From NCBI GenBank assembly GCA_026552855.1, contig JAPMTX010000138.1, positions 1 to 58,389 on the forward strand: a DNA stretch of 58,389 nt. The letters run 5' to 3'. Shown in pieces: positions 45,902-54,312 of the stretch. The stretch's first letter is position 1, and every line of letters starts with the position of its first letter. The position numbers and the translations under genes are program-made. The DNA comes from Candidatus Methanoperedens sp. (lineage in GTDB: Archaea; Halobacteriota; Methanosarcinia; Methanosarcinales; Methanoperedenaceae). Under the pieces are notes generated by a model, which searched no databases, was not told the DNA's origin, and was given only the letters and a program-made list of their open reading frames with translations.

Positions 45902-46159
45902 ATGACTACCACGATCAAAGTCTCAGACATAACAAAGCAGCGCCTGGACATGATCCAAGCAAAAATCACCCTGGTGCGCCGCAGTAAAGTGACACTGATG
46001 GAGCTTATCGATATCATGACCAGGATCGCGCTGCGGCATGAGGATGAGCTGCTGGGAGACCAGAGACCACGACACAATGAGAAAGAAGCTGAGGCGTCTG
46101 CTGATAAGAGGAGCAGGGACGGCGGGGATAGAACAGATGAGTATGTTTATGAAGAATAG
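45902..46159 (+). CDS. Orphan ribbon-helix-helix-like small protein
   Basis: An 85-residue protein. The first 50 residues (TTTIKVSDITKQRLDMIQAKI, then TLMELIDIMTRIALRHEDEL) fit an antitoxin-type ribbon-helix-helix domain. The last 35 are highly charged and probably disordered (ending DEYVYEE). No toxin gene is adjacent on either side. It could be a free-standing transcription regulator, or the remnant of a toxin-antitoxin pair. The promoter suggests a leaderless, self-regulated gene. Confidence 0.6.
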   Translation: MTTTIKVSDITKQRLDMIQAKITLVRRSKVTLMELIDIMTRIALRHEDELLGDQRPRHNEKEAEASADKRSRDGGDRTDEYVYEE

Positions 46160-46207
46160 TAGGCTTTAGAGATTTATTATAGAAGGCATCTAAACTGAAT
46201 AAACAAA

Positions 46208-46280
46208 TCACCGCAAAGTTCGCAAAGAACGCAAAGCGGAGCGGCAATAATCTTTGCGAACTTTGCACGCTTTGCGGTGA
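46208..46280. repeat. Inverted repeat of 9-nt GCAAAG units
   Basis: Outer arms TCACCGCAAAG (46208-46218) and CTTTGCGGTGA (46270-46280) are perfect 11-bp inverted repeats. Each arm holds three units spaced nine bases apart that end in GCAAAG (or CTTTGC on the opposite arm). The middle has a GCGGAGCGGCAATAA-type loop. The whole can fold into a long imperfect hairpin between the orphan RHH gene and thiC. It may serve as a bidirectional terminator or be a dispersed repeat. Confidence 0.65.
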
Positions 46281-46353
46281 GCTCTTCATTACTTTATCAG
46301 ATTACTGAACGCGAATCCTTATACATCAACGGCTTATTTGTGAGCACACCGCA

Positions 46354-47622
46354 TTACTTCTTCCCCATCACTTCCCGCATCATCTTTATCGAGCACAGCT
46401 CCCCGCACATGCTGCACGTCTCTGCGTTCTTACTTCTAGCATGTATCGCTTTTGCCCTCTCGCCATCGATAGCAAGCCCGAACTGCTTCCTCCAGTCCAG
46501 GTCCCTGCGCGCAAGCGCCATCTCGCGGTCGGAAGCGCGCGCTTTCTCGCGCACACCCTCCTTCGTCAGATCGGCGGCATGGGCTGCTATGCGCGTGACT
46601 ATCGTACCCTCCTTTATATCCTCCACGCTGGGAAGAGCGAGATGCTCCGAGGGCGTGGTCATGCACAGGAAATCCGCGCCGTGCATTCCCGCGACCGAGC
46701 CGCCGATGGCGGCGGTGATGTGGTCGTACCCGGGCGCTATATCTGTAACGAGCGGTCCGAGAAGATAGAGCGGCGCATTATCAGTAAGATGCTTCATCGC
46801 TGATACGGAAAGCCCTATCTCATCAATTGGGACATGCCCCGGACCCTCGACGAGCGTCTGTACGCCCGCAGCCCTGGCTCTCTTCACAAGCTCGCCAAGA
46901 ATAATGAACTCCTCAAATTTTGCCCTGTCAGAGGCATCGTTGATGCAGCCTGGGCGCATGCCGTCCCCAAGGCTTATTGTCAGGTCGTATTCGCGCGCTA
47001 TCTCAAGCAGGTAATCGTATTCTGCGTAGAAAGGGTTCTCCTCGTAATTCTGCGCCATCCATGAAATGGTGAACGCCCCTCCGCGGCTCACGACATCCAG
47101 TATCCTGTCGCTGTTTTTCAGGCGCTTAAAGGATTCATGCGTAACGCCTGCATGTATGGTAACGAAATCGATGCCGTCCTGCACGTGCTTTCTCACTGCA
47201 TTGAACATATCATCAGAGGTCATTTTCTCGATACCATTAAATGCAGCCTGGTATATCGGAACAGAGCCAACAGGCACGCTCACAGCCTCAATTATGCGCC
47301 TGCGTACCATGTCAAGGTCGCCTCCTGTGGAGAGATCCATCACGGTATCCGCCCCATATTTCTCTGCAGTAACAGCCTTCTCGACCTCAGCATTCACATC
47401 AACGTAATCCCTTGATGTCCCCATGTTGGCATTGATCTTGGTGCGCATCAGTTTGCCTATGCCTGTGGGCTGCGACTTGCTGTTGATGTTCTTCGGGATG
47501 ACAAGATACCCTCCAGCGAGGAGCTTCCTGACATCCTCTACATCTACCCCCTCATTTACAGCCACACGCTTCATCTCATCCGTGACCATGCCGGCGTGTG
47601 CTTTTTCCATTAATGTCGTCAT
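46354..47622 (-). CDS. thiC: Phosphomethylpyrimidine synthase ThiC
   Basis: A 422-residue radical-SAM enzyme that converts aminoimidazole ribotide to the pyrimidine part of thiamine. It has a barrel with conserved [34 protein letters not shown] and EGPGHVP motifs, and the C-terminal [4Fe-4S] site [11 protein letters not shown] (CxxC and C four residues on). The ATG overlaps the herA stop by 4 bp, with GAGGAAG close before it. The archaeal form has no N-terminal extension. Metal-dependent thiamine synthesis. Confidence 0.94.
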   Translation of the reverse strand: MTTLMEKAHAGMVTDEMKRVAVNEGVDVEDVRKLLAGGYLVIPKNINSKSQPTGIGKLMRTKINANMGTSRDYVDVNAEVEKAVTAEKYGADTVMDLSTGGDLDMVRRRIIEAVSVPVGSVPIYQAAFNGIEKMTSDDMFNAVRKHVQDGIDFVTIHAGVTHESFKRLKNSDRILDVVSRGGAFTISWMAQNYEENPFYAEYDYLLEIAREYDLTISLGDGMRPGCINDASDRAKFEEFIILGELVKRARAAGVQTLVEGPGHVPIDEIGLSVSAMKHLTDNAPLYLLGPLVTDIAPGYDHITAAIGGSVAGMHGADFLCMTTPSEHLALPSVEDIKEGTIVTRIAAHAADLTKEGVREKARASDREMALARRDLDWRKQFGLAIDGERAKAIHARSKNAETCSMCGELCSIKMMREVMGKK

Positions 47623-49379
47623 TTCTTCCTCGAACCGAACATTTTAGTAATCAGGCTTACTCCACGTTTTATTTTTTGTTTCTTTTGCGCTGGTTTTTCA
47701 GTTTGTTCTTCATGAGATTCTTCATGATGTTCTTCAGGAGGCTCCTTTTTTTTCTCCGGGCGTTCCCTGGATTGTTTCGTGGTCTGAACCTGGAAGATTT
47801 TACTTATAATAGAATCCGATGGCAAAGCCGGTGTTGTTTGTTCTTTACCCTGGGCAGGAACAGGCTCTTTTTTGTATTCAACTACAGGCTTGGCGTCGGC
47901 AATAGGTGTCTTCACGACCGGAACGCTGGCTCCGCCGTGCCTGCTCTTGCGCACCCTGATATCCACAAGCACCGGGCGCTCGATGTAATTGCTCACTATC
48001 ATCGCAACACCTGGGGAGAGGCTCTTGATATCATCCTCAACTCCTGCGCTTATACCCTCAAGCCCTTTGCTGATAGCTTTTAGATCGTTGGGGTTTGTCA
48101 CTTTCATAATTATCTGGGTGTTGCACTGCGAGAGGATGTTCTTGTCCACGCGCGCAGGACGCTGCGAGACGACCAGGAGCCCAAGACCGAACTTCCTGCC
48201 TTCGGAAGCGATTGTGCGCAGGATATCGCTGCTCACAGTGCCGCCGAATCCTTTCTCAGGACAGAAATTGTGCGCCTCCTCAAGCACGAGCATGCAGGGG
48301 GGCACAGTGTTGAGTTTTCTTGCCTCAAAGAGATCGCTGCACAGCTTCGCGACAATCATCGACTGGAGATTGGGGTCTACGCCCTTCATGTCGATTATGG
48401 AGGCTCTTCCCTCCTGGACGAGTTCGCCTACGGTCGTGGCTTTATCGGACAATATGCCCGTCTCCCGCAGAGCTTCAAGCTTGCTTATAACGTTCCATTT
48501 GATCTTGCTCTTGTTCTGCCCGACCTCAAAGATGATATCATCGATCATGTAAGTCTGCTTCTCAGCCTTGAGTTTTGAGACTGCCTCAAACAGTATGCCG
48601 TTCTGGTTCTGCGAGTGGTCCTCTGAAAAGAACTGCATGAAATCCTTTATCCCAAGGTTAGTTCCGTTTAACCTGAAAAGCATATCCGCATTCGGGTTGA
48701 GCACCTTATTTGCAGGTGTATATACAGTTACCTGGGTGGCGTAGCCTTTTGACGATATCCCGTATCGCTCAAAGGACGATGTTTTATCCTCGTTCGGGAG
48801 TCTCAGCGTTGCGTACTCCCCGTGCGGGTCGATAATAAGCAGTGGAACATTCTTATCGAGAAGTTCTTCAAGAATCACGCCGCTGGTATAGGATTTCCCG
48901 GCTCCTGTTTTCGCCAGGATGCTGCAGTGTTTCTGGACGAGATTGTTGGCATCGAGATGAACATGGATATTCTGACCGTCAAGCAGACCGATGTAAACAT
49001 CCCCGCGCATCAAGCCAAGGGTCTGCTTTATAAGCGGCTCATCAGCCCTGAATACCTTATCCCCTGGACTGAACGGGGATTTCGGCATACGCAGTAACCC
49101 TTCCTTATCCCTCGAGCCTATCACTGCAGCCTGGGCAATGACCCGCTCCTCCATGTCGCCGACCTTTGATGAGCCTCCGGCAACATCGACCGCCTCTTTT
49201 ATCGAGAAATCTTCACTTGAGCGGGTGATCGTGGAGACCTGCGCCAGCGTCCAGCCGTCTGATTCATGCCAGACCTTAATATAATCTGATTTTTTAATCG
49301 CAGAACTGTCAGAGACCGCGAACATGAAATTCAGGGATTCAGTTTTTCCGAATATAACGCCGATTGAGTCCTTCACCAT
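47619..49379 (-). CDS. herA: HerA-type bipolar DNA helicase/ATPase
   Basis: A 586-residue protein. An N-terminal HAS-barrel (about 1-95) is followed by the RecA-like core with Walker [13 protein letters not shown] (about 154) and Walker B in [14 protein letters not shown] (about 363). [19 protein letters not shown] follows, and the C-terminal 90 residues are low-complexity charged ([13 protein letters not shown]). HerA works with the nuclease NurA in DNA end resection with Mre11-Rad50; none is in this window. The low-complexity tail is unusual relative to crenarchaeal HerA. It ends inside the thiC start codon. Confidence 0.9.
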   Translation of the reverse strand: MVKDSIGVIFGKTESLNFMFAVSDSSAIKKSDYIKVWHESDGWTLAQVSTITRSSEDFSIKEAVDVAGGSSKVGDMEERVIAQAAVIGSRDKEGLLRMPKSPFSPGDKVFRADEPLIKQTLGLMRGDVYIGLLDGQNIHVHLDANNLVQKHCSILAKTGAGKSYTSGVILEELLDKNVPLLIIDPHGEYATLRLPNEDKTSSFERYGISSKGYATQVTVYTPANKVLNPNADMLFRLNGTNLGIKDFMQFFSEDHSQNQNGILFEAVSKLKAEKQTYMIDDIIFEVGQNKSKIKWNVISKLEALRETGILSDKATTVGELVQEGRASIIDMKGVDPNLQSMIVAKLCSDLFEARKLNTVPPCMLVLEEAHNFCPEKGFGGTVSSDILRTIASEGRKFGLGLLVVSQRPARVDKNILSQCNTQIIMKVTNPNDLKAISKGLEGISAGVEDDIKSLSPGVAMIVSNYIERPVLVDIRVRKSRHGGASVPVVKTPIADAKPVVEYKKEPVPAQGKEQTTPALPSDSIISKIFQVQTTKQSRERPEKKKEPPEEHHEESHEEQTEKPAQKKQKIKRGVSLITKMFGSRKK

Positions 49380-49450
49380 TGTACCTATCAGGATTATTCC
49401 ATTTACTATTATACTTTCTCCATAACCGTTACGCCAGTTAACGTCGTATA

Positions 49451-49475
49451 CACGTATGCCAGGCTGGCATACGTG
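49451..49475. promoter_or_regulatory. Perfect 25-bp palindrome between herA and pspA
   Basis: Arms CACGTATGCCAG and CTGGCATACGTG match perfectly around a single G. It lies about 23 bp before a TATA-like AGTATTTAAC and 68 bp before the pspA ATG, and 72 bp from the herA start on the other strand. It is the right place for an operator controlling the divergent genes. Confidence 0.55.
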
Positions 49476-49542
49476 GATTAAGGATTTCAGTAGAGAAAGT
49501 ATTTAACACTGAGAGATAATTAAAACTAAGGAGGCAAAAATC

Positions 49543-50244
49543 ATGGGGCTTATAGAAAGAACGAGCACGATCATAAAAGCAAAGATAAACAAAATACTGG
49601 GTAAATTCGAAGACCCGAGAGAGACACTGGATTACTCTTACGAGAAGCAGCTTGAGCTTCTCCAGAACGTAAAGCGCGGCGTGGCTGAGGTAACCACGGC
49701 AAAAAAGCGGCTTGAACTCCAGAAGATGAAACTTGAGCAGAACATAGCTAAACTTGACGAACAGGCGCGTGAGGCTATTAAAGCCGGAAGGGAGGACCTT
49801 GCAAGAATCGCGCTTGAGAGGAAGAGCGCATCTCAGGCTGAGATTGCAAGCCTGACGCAGCAGATAGCCGATGTCGCAAAACAGCAGGAAAAGCTCATGG
49901 CAACTGAGAAGAGCCTGTCAGCCAAGATAGAATCGTTCCGCTCAACAAAGGAGACCATCAAGGCGCAGTACGGCGCGGCTGAGGCGCAGGTGAAGATCAC
50001 GGAAGCGGTGAGCGGCATCAGCGAGGAGATGAGCGATGTGGGGCTTGCTGTGCAGCGCGCGCAGGACAAGACCGAGGAGATGAAGGCACGTGCATCTGCT
50101 CTAGACGAGCTCGTTGAAGCCGGCACTCTTGAGGACGTGACCGGAGGAACGAAGGACGATATCGATAGGGAACTTTCCAAGATAAAATCGAAGGGCAAGG
50201 TGGACGAGCAGCTTGAGGCGCTGAAAAAGGAGATGGGAAAATGA
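49543..50244 (+). CDS. pspA: PspA/IM30 family membrane-stress protein
   Basis: A 233-residue, mostly helical coiled-coil protein. It has the PspA/IM30 opening (LIERTSTIIKAKINKILGKF, EDPRETLDYSYEKQLEL) and four to five long helices (residues about 25-160), then a shorter C-terminal helix. Members polymerise on damaged membranes like ESCRT-III and protect them. AAGGAGG is seven bases upstream of the ATG, and an AGTATTTAAC box lies about 40 bases upstream. Its stop overlaps the start of pspAA by 4 bp. Confidence 0.9.
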   Translation: MGLIERTSTIIKAKINKILGKFEDPRETLDYSYEKQLELLQNVKRGVAEVTTAKKRLELQKMKLEQNIAKLDEQAREAIKAGREDLARIALERKSASQAEIASLTQQIADVAKQQEKLMATEKSLSAKIESFRSTKETIKAQYGAAEAQVKITEAVSGISEEMSDVGLAVQRAQDKTEEMKARASALDELVEAGTLEDVTGGTKDDIDRELSKIKSKGKVDEQLEALKKEMGK

Positions 50245-50519
50245 TAGTGCGGTTGATGGGAGATGGACAGTACGAGCTTGATAGCAGGCATCTTGATGAG
50301 ATGAACAGGATCGACAACAACATCGTCAAGATTGTCATGAAGGGAGACGAGAGAGCCTTCAGGGCAGAATTCAGGAAGCTTGTAGATTATGTGCGCAGGA
50401 ACGGAAAAAAGCTGCCTGATGAGGTCATCAAGCCGAGCGATGTTATCGTACCGCCTGTCGATTTGACGCTTGAGGAGGCGCGGGAGATTTTCAAGGGGGA
50501 TGGGCTGATTCCGGGTTAG
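50241..50519 (+). CDS. PspA-associated protein PspAA
   Basis: A 92-residue protein. It has the PspAA signature (IVRLMGDGQYELDSRHLDEM, IDNNIVKIVMKGDERAFR and PSDVIVPPVDLTLEEAREI). Such proteins follow pspA in archaea and actinobacteria and probably regulate the assembled PspA. The start overlaps the pspA stop, so the two are co-translated. It is the last clear host gene before the tRNA and the integrated element. Confidence 0.8.
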   Translation: MIVRLMGDGQYELDSRHLDEMNRIDNNIVKIVMKGDERAFRAEFRKLVDYVRRNGKKLPDEVIKPSDVIVPPVDLTLEEAREIFKGDGLIPG

Positions 50520-50631
50520 GCGTGCATGGATAATTGATGCTCTGGCTCGGTCGAATGCCCGGAACATGAGAATCGATAAAAGTGGTAATACCAAACCATT
50601 AAATACAAAACTGTATTATTAAGCCTACTGC

Positions 50632-50739
50632 GCTCCGATAGTGTAGCAGGCCAATCATTCTGGCCTTTCAAGTTTTAAGCGCGCAACCGCGCTGGAATAA
50701 AGACAGCCAGAGACTCGGGTTCAAATCCCGATCGGAGCA
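50632..50739 (+). tRNA. tRNA-Glu (TTC), with a 34-nt intron
   Basis: The acceptor arms GCTCCGA and TCGGAGC pair perfectly and the T-arm contains GGGTTCAAATCCC. The D-arm and anticodon stem (CTGGC/GCCAG) match tRNA-Glu. The anticodon TTC is at 50667-50669. The anticodon loop is split after position 37 by an intron at 50671-50704, which has its own GCGCG/CGCGC stem and a TTTA/TAAA helix that fits the bulge-helix-bulge splice motif. The discriminator is A at 50739. Integrated elements often use such genes; here the element begins just 3' of it. Confidence 0.95.
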
Positions 50740-50850
50740 TAAGCCGACCCTCGCCTGTGCGGGATCCCTGCGCCATCCAGGCTTCGAGGTTGAAACTTGA
50801 ACGACCTGGAAGGCATAACCGTTAGCAGCGGTCAGGGGTTCCCAATCGTA
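50740..50850. other. Possible structured RNA or attachment region after tRNA-Glu
   Basis: The 110 bases after the tRNA are fairly GC-rich and gene-free. They contain a CCTG...CAGG outer stem with ACCG-TTAGCAG-CGGT inside it (about 50803-50838) and a CCAGG...CCTGG pair about 30 bases apart. It could be an element-specific RNA or part of the attachment region. I could not assign a known RNA family. Confidence 0.25.
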
Positions 50851-50897
50851 CAATAAGTAGTATAATATTAAATAACTTTGCTTCAAGAGTGATTGTT

Positions 50898-51593
50898 ATG
50901 GGTGTATGGGATAGACAAAGGGATTGGAAAGATATAGATAATGCAAATCAGCATAGAAATTACCAGCCTGAAAGAGCCGGGAAGCGTCATCCATATGAGA
51001 ATTTTCCACAACTTAAAAACTTAAGATTTCCTGAGCCTAAAAAGAAAAAACCGTTCACCGTGTTTTGGAATAATTTTAAAAGGTTGTTTAATAGACATGA
51101 CCCGGTTAAGATAATGTTGGTGATTATAATCTTAATGTTACTTGGATTATTATTTTCTGGATATAACCCTTCATACACTAACCAAGATGCACGTCTATCA
51201 GGGACGAACCTAAAAGAGCAGATATTTAATATTTGGGATAATATCATCCCAAAAAGTTCCGAGTATAATTTAACTAACTTTAGAAAGCCTATAAAACAAC
51301 ATAAACTTGTTGGTAAGTGGAAAGCAACAATTCCAGTTGACAACATTGAAACTGTTTTTGTATTTAAAAATGATAACACTGGAATATGGGAACACCCCGT
51401 TTTTGGAAAAATGTATTTTAATTACCGGATATCAGATGATAAAATTATTATGTCCGAACTGGAACCTTGTATAGATAACGGGTTATATAATTGTAGAGGG
51501 GATGCACCGATCCCATATCAGTTTTACAATGATGATGTGTTATTCCTTACGTTTGGATTGGTTAAATTATCATTTGAAAGACAGTGGTATTAA
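50898..51593 (+). CDS. Single-pass membrane protein with C-terminal lipocalin-like domain, unknown function
   Basis: About 231 residues. The N-terminal 75 are basic and cytosolic (PEPKKKKPFTVFWNNF), then one membrane helix (VKIMLVIIILMLLGLLFSGY) and an outside domain. The last domain (HKLVGKWKATIP, then FVFKNDNTGIWEHP and KMYFNYRISDDKIIMSE) fits the small beta-barrel lipocalin-like DUF5640 type. The start is the ATG; a GTG three codons earlier is possible. It is more AT-rich than the neighbouring host genes and may have been gained with the element. Confidence 0.6.
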   Translation: MGVWDRQRDWKDIDNANQHRNYQPERAGKRHPYENFPQLKNLRFPEPKKKKPFTVFWNNFKRLFNRHDPVKIMLVIIILMLLGLLFSGYNPSYTNQDARLSGTNLKEQIFNIWDNIIPKSSEYNLTNFRKPIKQHKLVGKWKATIPVDNIETVFVFKNDNTGIWEHPVFGKMYFNYRISDDKIIMSELEPCIDNGLYNCRGDAPIPYQFYNDDVLFLTFGLVKLSFERQWY

Positions 51594-51713
51594 AAGTGTG
51601 TTTGTATATCTACGAACAAATATATAGGAAGCATTATATAGTTAAAATAACCTCTTGTTGGTTTGTAGTTTTTCCCTTTGCAGAGGGAAGAGCGAAAATT
51701 CGAGGTTGAAAAA

Positions 51714-52070
51714 ATGAAATATATAGACAATTCCAGCGTAGCTGGTGCTACAAATGAATCGACTTTTGAAACAGACCGTGCTTTCAGGCTGACATATCCT
51801 GTGCATGGTGCACCGTTAAACCTGGATAATGCAATAGACGTGGATCTGCTCGTGCTTGAAGCGCTGGCAGCAGAATTCAACACGCCGCATTTTGTGATCC
51901 GGGATTTTGAGAGAATTGACAGGTACGGGATACATAAAGATGCGACAGGCTGGATATTGCATTTTACGCATATCCCGAATTCGGGATTGGTTATCGCATA
52001 TGAGAGGATTAATGATGAGGGGCCGTGCGCTGCTGTGCTGGCAAAAGAGGAGAAGGGAGGAGGGGAATGA
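51714..52070 (+). CDS. Small element-encoded protein, unknown function
   Basis: 118 residues. The ATG at 51714 follows GAGGTTG and is preferred to an upstream TTG in the same frame. It has YERIDRY-like text in common with the 52894 gene (RDFERIDRYGIHKDATGW here; KYERIDRYRIIFMDW there), which suggests distant duplicates. The tail ends KEEKGGGE. No domain recognised. It overlaps the next start by 4 bp (ATGA). Confidence 0.6.
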   Translation: MKYIDNSSVAGATNESTFETDRAFRLTYPVHGAPLNLDNAIDVDLLVLEALAAEFNTPHFVIRDFERIDRYGIHKDATGWILHFTHIPNSGLVIAYERINDEGPCAAVLAKEEKGGGE

Positions 52071-52390
52071 GCATTTTTAGTCGAGTTACCCATCGATGCC
52101 GCAAATGCAAAATAGCCTTGAGCAAGGATTACAAAGACGACCTTTGCCCTGAGCACCGCAGAGAGCAGGACGCGCTCGATGAGGAGGCAAGGCTTGCGGA
52201 GATTATTGCCAGGCGAGTATATATTTTCAAATGCCAGGAATGTGGTAAGGAGTTCAGATTAAGTGAGACTGATAGGAATCTCGTTAATGAAGAGAAGCTC
52301 GATGGGGTACATTGCTGTGGTGGTTACTGTGGTGAGGATCGCATTGAGATTGTAGATGCTGATGGGGAAGTAACGGCGGTGATCATATGA
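52067..52390 (+). CDS. Small two-finger zinc-binding protein
   Basis: 107 residues. The first half has CRKCKIAL with CPEH later (C-x2-C and C-x2-H), and the second half has FKCQECGKEF with a CCGGYC cluster, giving two probable zinc ribbons. It probably binds nucleic acid or partner proteins. I use the ATG that overlaps the upstream stop (ATGA); a GTG-type longer start would add a GC-rich shadow peptide. Stop overlaps the next ATG. Confidence 0.65.
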   Translation: MSIFSRVTHRCRKCKIALSKDYKDDLCPEHRREQDALDEEARLAEIIARRVYIFKCQECGKEFRLSETDRNLVNEEKLDGVHCCGGYCGEDRIEIVDADGEVTAVII

Positions 52391-52530
52391 ATCTTATCAA
52401 ATGGATTAAAGAATTATCCAAAAAGAAATACAAGTACCGCTGCCCGATTTGCGGGTTCCATTCGGACGACCCCAATGAGATTTTCGGACATATCTGCAAA
52501 GTGCATACCAGCAGGAGGTTCTGTATATGA
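52387..52530 (+). CDS. Tiny C2H2-like zinc-finger protein (47 aa)
   Basis: A 47-codon gene in the chain. Its ATG overlaps the preceding stop (ATATGA) and its TGA overlaps the next start. It has YRCPICGFHSDDP followed by HICKVHT: C-x2-C about fifteen residues before H-x-C-x2-H, the layout of a C2H2 finger. The N-terminus is basic (KKKYKYR). Archaeal plasmids and viruses often carry such fingers. Confidence 0.7.
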   Translation: MNLIKWIKELSKKKYKYRCPICGFHSDDPNEIFGHICKVHTSRRFCI

Positions 52531-52889
52531 AGCTCTATGTAAAATGCCATGCTGAATATTTCAGAATGCTTGATCTGAAAACAACGGAGTTCAGGCAGTT
52601 TGAGAGCATAGTTATTGAAAATAAGGAGACCGGGGAAACGAGAGAGTTCCTTGTGAAAGATGTGAGGAAGGTCTATCCAGGCAGTGAAAAAACCATTAAA
52701 AATAAGTATCCAAAAGTGGACTGGGACCCTGACCTTCCGGTATTCGCTATTGAGCTCGGGGATGAGCTTGATAGAAATGATATCATTGTTTCTGTCCCGC
52801 AGCCAGCTCACGAGCTTGATCAAAAACCGGACAGAAAGGTATTCGAAATTCCCGAAGCTGAAAAGACCTGGCACGGCGTAGGGGAGTGA
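52527..52889 (+). CDS. Small element protein with beta-rich N-terminus, unknown function
   Basis: 120 residues. The ATG overlaps the preceding stop. The first 70 residues read as beta strands (KLYVKCHAEYFRMLDLKTTE, ESIVIENKETGETREFLVKD); the later part is acidic with a DWDPDLPVFAIELGDEL stretch. No family recognised. The next gene starts four bases after its stop. Confidence 0.55.
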   Translation: MKLYVKCHAEYFRMLDLKTTEFRQFESIVIENKETGETREFLVKDVRKVYPGSEKTIKNKYPKVDWDPDLPVFAIELGDELDRNDIIVSVPQPAHELDQKPDRKVFEIPEAEKTWHGVGE

Positions 52890-52893
52890 TATC

Positions 52894-53283
52894 ATGGATA
52901 CCGAAAGACTGCGCGGTATATTTGCCGATTTTCTGGCATCTCATAATCTTAATAATGCGCTGAGGCTGGATAGCTGCTGTACAATCGACCAGGATGTGGC
53001 ATTGAAATATGAGAGGATAGACCGGTACAGGATAATTTTCATGGACTGGAATGAGTGTAAAAAGCTCCTTGAGTTCTGTGCAAAGCATGATCTGACCATG
53101 TGGTTCGGCGCTGATAAACTCTGCATCGGCTACAACTACAAAGGCAACATGCGTCTATCTGCGTATTCTGTCCCGCTGCGGTCCGGGATCACTGGCAGCC
53201 AGGAGGACAGAAATGTTTCTGTCTCTCCGGAGATCTCTGCAGGTCCATTCCTGGGAGACAGAATACCTGCGGAGGTGAGATAA
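52894..53283 (+). CDS. Small element protein related to the 51714 gene product
   Basis: 129 residues. Helices at the start (TERLRGIFADFLASHNL), then KYERIDRYRIIF and a W/C-containing core (MDWNECKKLLEFC). The YERIDRY stretch recurs in the gene at 51714, so the two may be distant paralogues. The last 40 residues are Ser/Gly/Pro-rich and look disordered. The stop overlaps the next ATG by one base (TAATG). Confidence 0.55.
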   Translation: MDTERLRGIFADFLASHNLNNALRLDSCCTIDQDVALKYERIDRYRIIFMDWNECKKLLEFCAKHDLTMWFGADKLCIGYNYKGNMRLSAYSVPLRSGITGSQEDRNVSVSPEISAGPFLGDRIPAEVR

Positions 53284-53537
53284 TGCCAGAATGTGAACGA
53301 TGTGGCGCTAATGTTGAACAACTATATCCTGTATATCATGTGAAATGCCACGACGATAAGCCCCATAAACCGGATCAGGAATACTGCGGACAGCCTATTA
53401 AAGTTTGCTGGAATTGTGATTGGGAAATAACTAACGGCAGAGGGGAACCGGATGAGGATATATGGGATGTAATAGAAGCACGCAAGGAACAGGCGTACAT
53501 CGATGACCCGATAAATAACCCGCCATACTGGAGGTGA
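53283..53537 (+). CDS. Small zinc-binding protein (84 aa)
   Basis: Has CERCG near the start, CHDDKPH with a following C (YCGQPIKVCWNC) and a run of acidic residues, together giving four to six Cys/His zinc ligands in a treble-clef-like arrangement. It ends in NNPPYWR. The stop overlaps the following start (TGATG). No exact family. Probably a nucleic-acid or RNA-polymerase partner, as is common for mobile-element ribbons. Confidence 0.6.
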   Translation: MPECERCGANVEQLYPVYHVKCHDDKPHKPDQEYCGQPIKVCWNCDWEITNGRGEPDEDIWDVIEARKEQAYIDDPINNPPYWR

Positions 53538-54100
53538 TGAATGTGAAAGACATGGTGATCGTTATCCAGGGAGCGCCGGTGCTTACGGGCCTCTACAGGG
53601 AATTTGAATGGAAGCACCGGGAATGGGAAGCGGAATGCAACGGCGTTCGCGCCAGGTTTAAAAAGAAAACTAGCAGGAGCAATAAGAACGGGCAGATCTA
53701 CGAGTACACGAACTGGTATGAGGAGACCGGAAGCGGGTTAAAATCGGTTGGAAAAACGGAGCCTGATTACAGCAAGTTCTATCCGCCTGAACCTAAGCTT
53801 CCATATTCTTTTGAGTATAATGAATACGAGGGACATATAATCATCTCCCAGAAGGATTACGAGGCTAATCAGAAGCATTTTAAGGACTGCCTTGTATTCG
53901 GGCTTGAGGAGGGCCTGAATCGCAGCCATGCCCTGTATAAGAACCCTGAGAAGGCTTTGAAGGATTCTGTCCGTAAGCCAGGGGTGAGCTCTGGCAGATC
54001 TGCGGTCTCCATGGAGACAGAAAAAGGAACAATAGATATGTGCCTGGGTGATGGAGACTGCGACAATTGCGAACACAGCGATGAATGCCCTGTGGGGTGA
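53537..54100 (+). CDS. Element protein with C-terminal Cys cluster, unknown function
   Basis: 187 residues. The middle has FEWKHREWEAECNGVRARFKKK, then YTNWYEETGSG and a PEPKLPYSFEYNEYEGHIII strand segment. The end has MCLGDGDCDNCEHSDECPVG, five Cys in 20 residues, suitable for a metal site. The start overlaps the previous stop; an upstream GTG is also possible. No known family. It may belong to a DNA-processing module. Confidence 0.55.
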   Translation: MNVKDMVIVIQGAPVLTGLYREFEWKHREWEAECNGVRARFKKKTSRSNKNGQIYEYTNWYEETGSGLKSVGKTEPDYSKFYPPEPKLPYSFEYNEYEGHIIISQKDYEANQKHFKDCLVFGLEEGLNRSHALYKNPEKALKDSVRKPGVSSGRSAVSMETEKGTIDMCLGDGDCDNCEHSDECPVG

Positions 54101-54105
54101 TTCTT

Positions 54106-54312
54106 ATGCGCTGTCCCCACTGCCGCGTAACGCTTATTTGCTGCAAGGGCGGGTTCAAGTGCCCTAAATGCGGATATACCAGAGATGCAACAAAAAGAGT
54201 CGTCAATAACCAGAGTTGGCGAAAAAAAAAGGGGGGGGGGCGAAACGTTATGTTGAGTTGTTCTGTCCGTGCTGCAGGTGAGCTTGCCGGGATCCTGGAG
54301 GACAGAATTTGA
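54106..54312 (+). CDS. Small zinc-ribbon protein (68 aa) with a slippage-prone tract
   Basis: 68 residues. The first 25 hold MRCPHCRVTLICCKGGFKCP and CPKCGY, an Rpb9/TFIIS-like zinc-ribbon pattern. A run of nine A and ten G (54222-54240) codes for KKKGGG. Gaining one base in the tract would replace the last 23 residues with a 13-residue tail ending LFCPCCR before a TGA. The sequence after the tract is therefore either a true alternative or a sequencing artefact. The start is the ATG rather than an upstream one that adds a shadow peptide. Confidence 0.6.
   Translation: MRCPHCRVTLICCKGGFKCPKCGYTRDATKRVVNNQSWRKKKGGGRNVMLSCSVRAAGELAGILEDRI
54222..54240. other. Homopolymer tract A9G10 inside a coding region
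   Basis: Nine A followed by ten G in a row. Such tracts slip in replication and sequencing. Here the reading frame after it changes the C-terminus of the zinc-ribbon protein. A comparable C9 run lies at about 57163-57171 in the non-coding region. Confidence 0.9.
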
